Positions 1 to 6,233 are shown, counted from the stretch's first letter. The stretch: DNA of 6,257 nt from an uncultured Neisseriaceae bacterium (GCA_937952895.1 CALFYC010000126.1:1-6257), one strand, 5' to 3'. A program made the numbers and translations. Notes: generated by a model from the letters alone, not told the origin.

Positions 1-56
1 AAATTAATCTTGATGATTACAATTGGCTTTTCAAAAGATATAAAAAACTGAAGTTT

Positions 57-950
57 ATGACTTTAGATTTAGACCATAATGATTTTATTTTTAGAGATAA
101 AGAATACGAATTTAATAAACTTACTAAACGCTTACGATCAGGTGTTGGTAAGGCAATTAATCAATATAATATGATCGAGAATAATGATTTAATTATGGTA
201 TGCCTATCTGGCGGCAAAGATAGCTATACTTTATTAGATATATTAATCGGATTAAAAAACATTGCACCTATTAATTTTGATTTAATTGCAGTAAATCTTG
301 ATCAAGGGCAGCCTGGATTCCCTAAAGAAGTCCTGCCTAATTACCTTGAAAGTATTGGTATTAAATATAAAATAATAACTGAAGATACTTATTCAACGGT
401 TAAACGTATAATTCCGGAAGGTAAAACCACTTGTGGGTTATGCTCACGTTTACGACGTGGTATTTTATACCGCGTGGCTAAAGAACTTGGTGCCAATAAA
501 ATTGCTCTTGGACATCATCGTAATGATATTATTGAAACTTTATTCTTAAATATGTTTTATGGCGGAAAATTAAAAAGTATGCCACCTAAGTTAATTAGTG
601 ATGATGGTAATAATATTGTAATTCGACCACTTGCTTTTTGTAATGAAAAAGATATTATTAAATATGCAGAAGTGAAACAGTTTCCAATTATTCCATGTAA
701 TTTATGTGGTTCACAACCAAATTTACAAAGACAAGTAATTAAAGAAATGCTACATGAATGGTCAAAGAAACATCCTGGAAGAATTGAAAGTTTATTTCGC
801 TCAATCCAAAATGTTGTCCCATCCCATTTATTAGATAGTAACCAATATAATTTTAAAGATTTAGAAATCACCGGAGTACCAAATTTAAATGGTGATATAG
901 CTTTTGATAAAGAAGTATTACCTACTACAATTAATCTTGAAATGAATTGA
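57..950 (+). CDS. ttcA: TtcA, tRNA 2-thiocytidine(32) synthetase
   Basis: Cytosolic ATP-dependent, iron-sulfur enzyme that thiolates cytidine 32 of certain tRNAs. The 297-aa product has the ATP-pyrophosphatase PP-loop SGGKDS at residues 51-56. It has the two cysteine pairs of the family, TTCGLC (C126, C129) and PCNLC (C214, C217), which in TtcA supply the three ligands of a [4Fe-4S] cluster. It also has the conserved stretches LGHHRNDI (151-158), MFYGGK (166-171) and QNVVPSH (251-257). Length is close to E. coli TtcA (311 aa), and the protein appears complete. Start: ATG 57 gives about 18 residues before the conserved EFNKLTKRL block, which fits the family. No strong Shine-Dalgarno is visible, and the same frame stays open from 57 back to the window edge, so an upstream start cannot be excluded. 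It is the only plus-strand gene and converges on dut. Confidence 0.96.
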   Translation: MTLDLDHNDFIFRDKEYEFNKLTKRLRSGVGKAINQYNMIENNDLIMVCLSGGKDSYTLLDILIGLKNIAPINFDLIAVNLDQGQPGFPKEVLPNYLESIGIKYKIITEDTYSTVKRIIPEGKTTCGLCSRLRRGILYRVAKELGANKIALGHHRNDIIETLFLNMFYGGKLKSMPPKLISDDGNNIVIRPLAFCNEKDIIKYAEVKQFPIIPCNLCGSQPNLQRQVIKEMLHEWSKKHPGRIESLFRSIQNVVPSHLLDSNQYNFKDLEITGVPNLNGDIAFDKEVLPTTINLEMN

Positions 951-958
951 TTTAGCTA

Positions 959-1417
959 TTAATGACGTCCAGTGCTACCAAAACCTGATTCCCCACGATC
1001 AGTAGCTAAAAAATCATCAACCACTTTAAAATCAGCCTGAACAACTGGCACAATTACTAATTGAGCAATTCTCTCCATTGGCTTTAATTCAAAACTATCT
1101 TTTGAACGATTCCAAAGTGATACCATTAATTGACCTTGATAATCTGAATCAATTAAACCAACTAAATTACCCAAAACAATACCGTTTTTATGCCCTAATC
1201 CAGAACGTGGCAAAATCATACCACATAAGCCTGGATTACTAATATGAATCGCTATCCCAGTTGGGATTAGAAGTGTTTCGCCTGGATTCACAATTTTAGG
1301 TTCATCAATGCATGCACGTAAATCTAAGCCAGCTGAACCATCTGTTGCATATTGCGGAAGCATTTCAGTGATTTTTTTATCCATAATCTTAACGTTAACT
1401 AATTGTTTATTTTGCAT
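959..1417 (-). CDS. dut: dUTP diphosphatase (dUTPase), trimeric type
   Basis: Hydrolyses dUTP to dUMP and pyrophosphate, which keeps uracil out of DNA and supplies dUMP for thymidylate synthesis. The product is cytosolic, and trimeric in the family. All five motifs of the 152-aa protein are present in order: AGLDLRA (29-35), PRSGLG (70-75, uridine and phosphate contacts), GLIDSDYQG (87-95, with catalytic Asp90 and stacking Tyr93), RIAQLV (116-121) and the C-terminal lid RGESGFGSTG (141-150). Length matches the roughly 150 aa of the bacterial enzyme. Start ATG at 1417 is supported by AAGAAGG (1432-1426) eight bases upstream. That site overlaps the nlpD stop codon, which suggests coupled translation. 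It is the last gene of the leftward block and ends 8 bp from the end of the convergent ttcA. Confidence 0.97.
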   Translation of the reverse strand: MQNKQLVNVKIMDKKITEMLPQYATDGSAGLDLRACIDEPKIVNPGETLLIPTGIAIHISNPGLCGMILPRSGLGHKNGIVLGNLVGLIDSDYQGQLMVSLWNRSKDSFELKPMERIAQLVIVPVVQADFKVVDDFLATDRGESGFGSTGRH

Positions 1418-1425
1418 TTAACGTA

Positions 1426-1432
1426 CCTTCTT
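1426..1432 (-). promoter_or_regulatory. Shine-Dalgarno site of dut, overlapping nlpD stop
   Basis: AAGAAGG on the minus strand, 8 bases before the dut ATG (1417). Its first two bases fall within the nlpD TAA stop (1433-1431), so ribosomes finishing nlpD can reinitiate directly on dut. Confidence 0.7.
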
Positions 1433-2084
1433 AATTAGAAACTAAAGTACTTGGATCTAACGGTTTACCATTTTGACGAATCTCAAAATGCAAAATTGGC
1501 TGCCCGTTATCTCCACTTCCCATTTCAGCAATTTTCTGTCCAGCTTTAACAGTTGCTCCATCCTTTACTAAATTTACTTTATTATGAGCATAAGCACTTA
1601 AATAAGTTCCATCGTGCTTAATAATAATTAAATTACCATAACCTTTTAAGCCATTACCACTATATACCACTTTACCAGCTTTTGTCGCATAAATTGGCTG
1701 ACCCAATGTTCCTGAAATATCTACACCTTTGCCTGAGGGGGTGAATTGAGATACTATATTACCTTGAGTTGGCATTAGCCACGCTCCATTTTTAGTAATC
1801 TGTTGAGGTTTGGCACTTACAACTGAATTTGAGGCCACCTGCTTATTTTGTGCTAATGAACCTAATTTTGGTCCTGTATTTTCACTTTCAACAGTATTAT
1901 TTGAATTGGATTTATTTGCATTTTCTGCTTCTTGATTTTCATTAGGATCAATAGAATGATCAATAGGCACTAAATTACTTGGAATTTGAGTTACATTTTC
2001 AATTGGGGCTGGCGAAGATCTGGTTGCACAACTTAATAACTGCACAAATACAAAAAATACCAAAAACGTTAATAGCTTGCGCAT
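1431..2084 (-). CDS. nlpD: NlpD-like LytM-domain lipoprotein, probable amidase activator
   Basis: Probable outer-membrane lipoprotein of the NlpD group, whose LytM domain activates a periplasmic murein amidase (AmiC in E. coli) for daughter-cell separation. Start: ATG 2084 is preferred because AGGAG lies 9 bases upstream. An in-frame ATG at 2090 has only 3 bases of spacing and would add Met-Tyr. From 2084 the product is 217 aa. Residue numbers here count from the longer form. It has a basic and hydrophobic signal (4-19), a lipobox LLSC with Cys21, a low-complexity Asn/Ser/Glu linker (about 30-100) and a LytM/M23 domain (104-216). Of the zinc-site residues, Asp124, His169 and His201 remain, but the first His is replaced by Gly120 and the first His of HxH by Ile199. 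This is the decayed pattern of NlpD and EnvC, so it is unlikely to be a peptidase. The LysM domain of E. coli NlpD (379 aa) is absent. The gene follows surE, a common proteobacterial arrangement. Confidence 0.88.
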   Translation of the reverse strand: MRKLLTFLVFFVFVQLLSCATRSSPAPIENVTQIPSNLVPIDHSIDPNENQEAENANKSNSNNTVESENTGPKLGSLAQNKQVASNSVVSAKPQQITKNGAWLMPTQGNIVSQFTPSGKGVDISGTLGQPIYATKAGKVVYSGNGLKGYGNLIIIKHDGTYLSAYAHNKVNLVKDGATVKAGQKIAEMGSGDNGQPILHFEIRQNGKPLDPSTLVSN

Positions 2085-2093
2085 ATACATATA

Positions 2094-2098
2094 CTCCT
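2094..2098 (-). promoter_or_regulatory. Shine-Dalgarno site of nlpD (decides start)
   Basis: AGGAG on the minus strand between the surE stop (2104-2102) and nlpD. It lies 9 bases from ATG 2084 and 3 bases from ATG 2090, which favours the internal methionine as the real start. Confidence 0.65.
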
Positions 2099-2101
2099 AG
2101 T

Positions 2102-2863
2102 TTATACTGTAATCCCAGTAATAGTTGCCATTTGATCAAAATCAGTAGGTAGAATCAATAATGGCGTAATTGAAACCTTACGTTGCTTTAAAAATACATC
2201 TATATCAGTGCCAATTGGCGCAGTGTCTGGATTGGATGCTTCACCTTGCCAAAAAATCACATTATTTCTAGGTGTAACCTGACGATCAAACTGTTTATGT
2301 GGTGGCCTAAGCCCCAATGAAGTTACTTCATAACCATCAATATCAGAATACTTTAAGTTTGGAACATTTATATTCCAGATAAACGGTTTATCAAAGGATT
2401 TTTTATGGTTTTCTATTCTTTTAACTAAGTCAACAATTACTTTGGCAGCAGACTCTAAATTATTAAATTCTGGCCCAGGTGTTGATACTGCAATACTAGA
2501 AATTTTATGGATCGCTCCTTCTCGTGCTGAACCAACAGTTCCAGAATATAATACATCTTCTCCTACATTCTCACCCATATTAATTCCAGCAATAACCAAA
2601 TCTGGATAATTCCCAGGATCCCCATAAACCACTTGTAATCCAAGGCGCACACTGTCTGCTGGAGTACTGGAAACAAAGTAAATCCGGTCGTTAACCTTAG
2701 TAATCTGAATTGGGTTATAAACTGCAATCGATTGACCGGCGCCACTTGAATTTAATTCAGGAGCCACCATTATTACATCATGTCCAAAAGCAATTAAATG
2801 TTCAAATAAAATGTTTATCCCAGGTGCACGATACCCATCATCATTGGTCAATAAAATACGCAT
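2102..2863 (-). CDS. surE: SurE, 5'/3'-nucleotidase (nucleoside monophosphate phosphatase)
   Basis: Metal-dependent phosphatase that removes phosphate from nucleoside 5'- and 3'-monophosphates, with exopolyphosphatase activity known for the E. coli enzyme. It is linked to stationary-phase survival. The 253-aa product is the same length as E. coli SurE. It has the N-terminal NDDG (7-10, metal ligands Asp8 and Asp9), Ser39 in NSSGAG, the Asn95 of AGINMGEN (92-99), and the YSGTVGSAREG substrate loop that follows. These match the four known metal ligands (Asp8, Asp9, Ser39 and Asn92 in E. coli). Start ATG 2863 has AAGGA a few bases upstream. The gene is 53 bp downstream of murB and is followed 17 bp later by nlpD. 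The pcm gene that sits between surE and nlpD in E. coli is missing here. Confidence 0.97.
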   Translation of the reverse strand: MRILLTNDDGYRAPGINILFEHLIAFGHDVIMVAPELNSSGAGQSIAVYNPIQITKVNDRIYFVSSTPADSVRLGLQVVYGDPGNYPDLVIAGINMGENVGEDVLYSGTVGSAREGAIHKISSIAVSTPGPEFNNLESAAKVIVDLVKRIENHKKSFDKPFIWNINVPNLKYSDIDGYEVTSLGLRPPHKQFDRQVTPRNNVIFWQGEASNPDTAPIGTDIDVFLKQRKVSITPLLILPTDFDQMATITGITV

Positions 2864-2909
2864 ATTTATCCTTACAAATGCAGTAGTAATTATATCATAA
2901 TAGAGTAAA

Positions 2910-2922
2910 GGATAATTTATCC
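2910..2922. repeat. 13-bp palindrome at the murB stop codon
   Basis: GGATAA-T-TTATCC, a perfect 6-bp inverted repeat around one base, containing the murB TAA stop. The word GGATAA occurs again on the minus strand at the surE ribosome binding site (2871-2866). It is too short and AT-rich to be a convincing terminator. It could be an operator or chance. The rest of the 53-bp murB-surE gap includes TATAAT on the minus strand, but I see no fitting -35 element. Confidence 0.3.
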
Positions 2923-3927
2923 ATAGATAATTATTGGCTCAATGTTTAGTTTAATTTCATATTGTTTAAATACTTGGTCTTGAATCATCTTTGCAAAATC
3001 CAATAACTCTTTTTGAGTAGCATTAGCATGGTTAACTAACACTAATGCTTGCTTATTATACACCCCAACATTACCCAAACGAAATCCCTTTAAGCCCAGA
3101 TTATCAATTAACCAACCTGCAGAAATTTTTGCATGCGATTCATCAACTAAATAAACTGGTAATTTAGTATATTGCGCTTTTAATAAATTAGCCCTTTTAT
3201 TTTCAACTATAGGATTATGAAAAAAGCTCCCCACATTACCAATCATTTTTGGATCTGGAAGTTTGCTTTGTCTAATTTTAATTACCAAATTTCTTAAATC
3301 AAGTGGGGTTGGATTAATGATTTGATTAAGCAATTCTTTTAAATCCGCATAATTTGAATTTAATTGTGGAACTTTTGATAGTTTAAATATAACTGAAGTA
3401 ACTATTAAATTAGGTAAAGTCTTAAAAACACTTTGCCGATAACTAAATTTACATTCTTTATTATTTAACAGTTTTGTTAATTTAGTATTTATATCAAACG
3501 TTTCAACCGACTGAATAAAATCTTTAGCTTCAACCCCATAAGCACCAATATTTTGGATTGGAGCAGCCCCAACTGTTCCTGGAATTAAGCTTAAATTTTC
3601 TAATCCAAACCATCCATGATTTATTGCATATAATACAAAATCGTCCCAGTTTTCACCAGACATTACTTTAATAATAACCGAAGTATGGCTTTCTTCTAAA
3701 ACCTCTATACCCTTTAACTGGTTATATACTATTAGGCCATCATAAAATTCAGGCACTATTAAGTTACTTCCACCACCTAAAATAAAAAAATTAGTTGAAT
3801 TTGATTGAATAAAATTGACAATTAATTGTAAATCTTCTAGATTATTAAGTTCTGTGAAATATCGAACCGAAGATTTTAAGCCTAAAGTATTCAATTTATC
3901 TATAGGATAAAATTTTTCAATTTGCAT
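2917..3927 (-). CDS. murB: MurB, UDP-N-acetylenolpyruvoylglucosamine reductase
   Basis: FAD- and NADPH-dependent cytosolic reductase that makes UDP-N-acetylmuramic acid, the second committed step of peptidoglycan synthesis. The 336-aa protein is close to E. coli MurB (342 aa). FAD-binding signatures are GGGSNLIV (51-58) and PGTVGAAPIQNIGAYG (116-131). SYRQSVFK (162-169) carries the substrate-contacting Arg164. NVGSFFHNP (231-239) carries the proton-donating Ser234. The C-terminal IEPIIIYG supplies Glu330. These correspond to Arg159, Ser229 and Glu325 of E. coli. The YRxSxFK version and length mark it as a type I MurB. Start ATG 3927 is the only one that gives the family N-terminus, although the Shine-Dalgarno is weak (a GTGGAAA about 12 bases upstream). 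It lies 32 bp after the tRNA-Arg gene on the same strand, so its mRNA 5' end may be set by tRNA processing. Confidence 0.96.
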   Translation of the reverse strand: MQIEKFYPIDKLNTLGLKSSVRYFTELNNLEDLQLIVNFIQSNSTNFFILGGGSNLIVPEFYDGLIVYNQLKGIEVLEESHTSVIIKVMSGENWDDFVLYAINHGWFGLENLSLIPGTVGAAPIQNIGAYGVEAKDFIQSVETFDINTKLTKLLNNKECKFSYRQSVFKTLPNLIVTSVIFKLSKVPQLNSNYADLKELLNQIINPTPLDLRNLVIKIRQSKLPDPKMIGNVGSFFHNPIVENKRANLLKAQYTKLPVYLVDESHAKISAGWLIDNLGLKGFRLGNVGVYNKQALVLVNHANATQKELLDFAKMIQDQVFKQYEIKLNIEPIIIYG

Positions 3928-3959
3928 GTTTAGATAATTTCCACGTTTATTAATATTTA

Positions 3960-4034
3960 TGGTGCCCCTGACAGGAATCGAACCTGTAATTGCCCCTTAG
4001 GAGGGGGCCGTTATATCCATTTAACTACAGAGAC
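3960..4034 (-). tRNA. tRNA-Arg (anticodon CCU), CCA encoded
   Basis: Reading the minus strand from 4034, all arms fold. The 7-bp acceptor is GTCTCTG/CAGGGGC (with three G-U pairs). U8 and A9 follow, then D-stem GTTA/TAAC, anticodon stem GCCCC/GGGGC with loop CTCCTAA, a 4-base variable region, and T-stem ACAGG/CCTGT with loop TTCGATT. The discriminator A is at 3963 and an encoded CCA at 3962-3960. The body is 72 nt. The anticodon CCT decodes the arginine codon AGG. The sequence strongly resembles the E. coli tRNA-Arg(CCU) gene. The first 10 bases (4034-4025) overlap the end of ruvA, including its TAG stop codon. It is embedded in the leftward gene block with no separate promoter that I can see. 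Confidence 0.96.
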
Positions 4035-4633
4035 TTATTTTTGGTCATTAATTTTAATGCCTCTTTAATACCAATACCTAAATCGATAATATCATTAGGT
4101 AATGACTTTAAAATTGGATTAATTTCTTTATCACTATAGCCTAAACTATTTAAAGCATTAGAAATATCATTTTTAATATTATTTGGCGATAAAATATTAG
4201 TATCTGTTATAAAATCCGCTGATATCTTTAATTGAAATTTGCCTTTTAGCTCTAATAACATACGTTCTGCCATCTTCTTACCAATTCCTGGAGTTCGACA
4301 TAAAGTATTTATATCTGAAGAATCAATCGCAGATAACAATTCAGGAAACGATAAAGTTGAGAGTAAAGCCAGAGCAATTTTAGGACCAATTCCTGACACT
4401 TTAATTAATTGCCTAAAACAGTCCCGATCTTCAAGTTTTAAAAAACCAAATAATAAATGCTGATCTTCTCGAATAACTAAATGAGTATAAAATTCAACCA
4501 ATTTACCCACCTGTGGTAAATTAGCACAATCAGGAATAGATATATCAATCTCATATGAAACACCAGATGCGGTTTCAACCAAGACCTGTGGCACTGATAG
4601 CTGAATCAATTCTCCTTTAATCTTACCGATCAT
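4025..4633 (-). CDS. ruvA: RuvA, Holliday junction branch-migration subunit
   Basis: DNA-binding subunit of the RuvAB complex. It forms tetramers on four-way junctions and loads the RuvB helicase during recombination and repair. The 202-aa product (203 in E. coli) has an N-terminal OB-fold (1 to about 62). The acidic pin pair is Glu56-Asp57 in REDQHLLFGF. Two helix-hairpin-helix motifs follow, VSGIGPKIA (79-87) and TPGIGKKMA (114-122). After a flexible linker comes the small C-terminal RuvB-binding domain (about 155-198). Start ATG 4633 is preceded by AAGGA 9 bases away, overlapping the stop of the upstream ORF. The last four codons and the TAG stop lie in or against the tRNA-Arg gene. Neither ruvB nor ruvC is adjacent, which is unusual. 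Confidence 0.97.
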   Translation of the reverse strand: MIGKIKGELIQLSVPQVLVETASGVSYEIDISIPDCANLPQVGKLVEFYTHLVIREDQHLLFGFLKLEDRDCFRQLIKVSGIGPKIALALLSTLSFPELLSAIDSSDINTLCRTPGIGKKMAERMLLELKGKFQLKISADFITDTNILSPNNIKNDISNALNSLGYSDKEINPILKSLPNDIIDLGIGIKEALKLMTKNKSL

Positions 4634-4640
4634 AGATTAT

Positions 4641-4647
4641 TTTCCTT
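4641..4647 (-). promoter_or_regulatory. Shine-Dalgarno site of ruvA overlapping upstream stop
   Basis: AAGGAAA on the minus strand. Its first two bases belong to the TAA stop (4648-4646) of the RelA-MetQ ORF. This tight stop/start coupling suggests that the metQ-like 3' end is the native upstream neighbour of ruvA. Confidence 0.6.
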
Positions 4648-6226
4648 AAAATGCCGGAATAACTGCACCATTATATTTTTTAAGTATAAATTCTTTTACT
4701 TGAGGAGAAGTAATTGCTGTTGCCAGTTTTTTCATTCTAGGCTGATTTAATTCCTCAGGTCTAACAGCAATCACGTTAACGTATGGACTATTTTTATCTT
4801 CTACAAAAATGCTATCCTTAAGTGGATTAATTTTAGCTTGTAGTGCATAATTGGAATTAATTACAGCTAACCCAACTTGTTTTGATATTAATGCACGTGG
4901 CAACATTGCCGGATCCAATTCAATAATTTTTATTTGATATGGATTTACTGTAATATCTTTTTTAGTTGGATAAATTGAATTTGAATTTAATTGAATTAAA
5001 CCATTTTTCTGTAATAATAATAAAGCTCTACCTTCATTTGTTGTATCATTAGGCACACCAACCATTAAACCTTTAGGTAAATCTGTAATTTTTTTGCTTG
5101 CCGAAAACTTTTGTAATGCTTGAGTATTACTTACATAAACCCCCATAGGTTCAATAGAAACTGATGCTAGGACTACTAAATTTGTGTGGTGCTCTTTATT
5201 AAATTGGTCCAAATAAGGTTTATGCTGAAAAAAATTAGCATCCATTTGTTTATTATCTACTACTAAATTTGGTTGGATATAATCATCAAATTCTTTAGGT
5301 ATATGACGCCACAAGCTATGAACTAAACCAAGCGCAGCATAACATTCAGTAATGTTATTAGTTAAAATTCTTACCGCACGTATATCGTACAACTGGTGAT
5401 AATCTAAGTTTTTGCGTTGCATCTTGCGCCAGATGCTGTAGATATGTTTTACGCGCCCGCTGACATCAGCGACGATATGATGCTGCATCAAAATATTTTT
5501 GATATTAACAATAAGCTCATGAATATAGTTATCACGGTCAATACGTTTTTCGTCTAATAAACCAGCAATGCTCTTATAAGTGTCACTTTCAAGATATCTA
5601 AAAGCTAAATCTTCTAGCTCCCATTTGATCTGCCCTATACCCAATCTATTAGCTAACGGTCCATAGATTAACTTGGTCTCGTTAGCTAGTTTAATTTTTT
5701 GTTCTTTACTGGCTTTTGTAGCAGAACGTAATTCACATAAATGATCGGCAAGTCTTATGACCACGACCCGTGGATCGGAAACCATCGCAATAAACATCTT
5801 TCTGATTTGATCAGCCTTTTGTTCATTATTGATAATATTGGCGGTATTCTCGAGCTTACCTTGAATATTTTTTATGGCGTCCATTTTTACCACGCCATTT
5901 AATAATTCAACAATACTGTGACCAAATTCGCTATCTATTTTTTCTTTATCAAGCAACTTATCGTGAAAAGAAGTTAAGAATAGAGCAACTATCAGCGAAT
6001 CATTATCCATGTGTAACGAAGCTAGTATAGTCGCGGTTTCTAGAGAGTAAAGAGCCTGTTTTTGAGTGATTTTGTTGCTATCTACAAGTGCTTTTACTAT
6101 ATCTAACGCTTTGGTGATACTGTCTTTATCAAGATTTTTATTCTCTTCAGAAATACTGTCTAACCAATATTTGCGATCAATCTCACCTGATTGAATCTTT
6201 TGATAAAGTGTATTTACCTGAACCAT
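4646..6226 (-). CDS. relA'-'metQ: Chimeric ORF: RelA N-terminus fused in frame to MetQ C-terminus
   Basis: A single 526-aa frame made of two unrelated proteins. Residues 1 to about 317 match RelA-type (p)ppGpp synthetases. The HD domain (about 70-165) is decayed: at the HDxxED position it reads LTSFHD (84-89). YGPLANRLGIGQIKWELED (188-206) and the first synthetase motifs, GRVKHIYSIWRKM (257-269) and YDIRAVRI with Asp281, are intact. The sequence stops exactly before the NPKPNGYQS and EIQIRT motifs, so the catalytic Glu and the whole regulatory half (TGS, ACT) are lost. From about 313 to the end it matches MetQ/NlpA, the D/L-methionine-binding lipoprotein of the MetNIQ importer: FFQHKPYLD (332-340), VPNDTTNEGRALLLLQ (391-406), AVINSNYA (454-461) and IFVEDKNSPYVN (473-484). 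MetQ's signal peptide, lipobox cysteine and first 60 or so residues are missing. Neither half should work alone, and a cytosolic RelA front on a periplasmic binding half makes little sense. Start ATG 6226 has AGGA 7 bases upstream. It could be a genuine rearrangement, a broken gene pair or an assembly artefact. Confidence 0.9.
   Translation of the reverse strand: MVQVNTLYQKIQSGEIDRKYWLDSISEENKNLDKDSITKALDIVKALVDSNKITQKQALYSLETATILASLHMDNDSLIVALFLTSFHDKLLDKEKIDSEFGHSIVELLNGVVKMDAIKNIQGKLENTANIINNEQKADQIRKMFIAMVSDPRVVVIRLADHLCELRSATKASKEQKIKLANETKLIYGPLANRLGIGQIKWELEDLAFRYLESDTYKSIAGLLDEKRIDRDNYIHELIVNIKNILMQHHIVADVSGRVKHIYSIWRKMQRKNLDYHQLYDIRAVRILTNNITECYAALGLVHSLWRHIPKEFDDYIQPNLVVDNKQMDANFFQHKPYLDQFNKEHHTNLVVLASVSIEPMGVYVSNTQALQKFSASKKITDLPKGLMVGVPNDTTNEGRALLLLQKNGLIQLNSNSIYPTKKDITVNPYQIKIIELDPAMLPRALISKQVGLAVINSNYALQAKINPLKDSIFVEDKNSPYVNVIAVRPEELNQPRMKKLATAITSPQVKEFILKKYNGAVIPAF
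5276..5290 (-). other. RelA/MetQ junction at shared FDDYI codons
   Basis: The 15 bases TTTGATGATTATATC encode residues 313-317. In RelA proteins the motif is followed by the NPKPNG loop (E. coli reads EFDDYVANPKPNG). In MetQ proteins the equivalent site (E. coli reads TFNDYVLPN) is followed by the segment leading to the DAN-FQHKPYLD motif, exactly as seen here. The join cannot be placed more finely from protein similarity. It is the expected signature of recombination or false assembly at a short shared word. Confidence 0.75.
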
Positions 6227-6233
6227 ATATAAA

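Noticed and set aside
557..871. 104-aa minus-strand open frame inside ttcA
   Set aside because: It lies antisense to the conserved cysteine and QNVVPSH motifs of ttcA, resembles no protein I know, and is a shadow frame.
1431..2084. Active M23 peptidoglycan endopeptidase
   Set aside because: Two of the histidines needed for the zinc site and catalysis are replaced (Gly120 and Ile199), so an amidase-activator role fits better.
2563..2745. 60-aa minus-strand frame inside surE
   Set aside because: Out of frame with the fully conserved SurE, with no ribosome binding site or recognisable product.
2864..2916. Promoter for surE in the murB-surE gap (TATAAT on the minus strand)
   Set aside because: No acceptable -35 hexamer at 16-18 bp spacing; a lone TATAAT is expected by chance in such AT-rich DNA.
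4239..4463. 74-aa plus-strand frame inside ruvA
   Set aside because: It is antisense to the helix-hairpin-helix region of ruvA and is a shadow of that conserved coding sequence.
4646..6226. Functional bifunctional RelA/SpoT enzyme
   Set aside because: The HDxxED hydrolase motif is lost, and the synthetase lacks the NPKPNG and EIQIRT segments.
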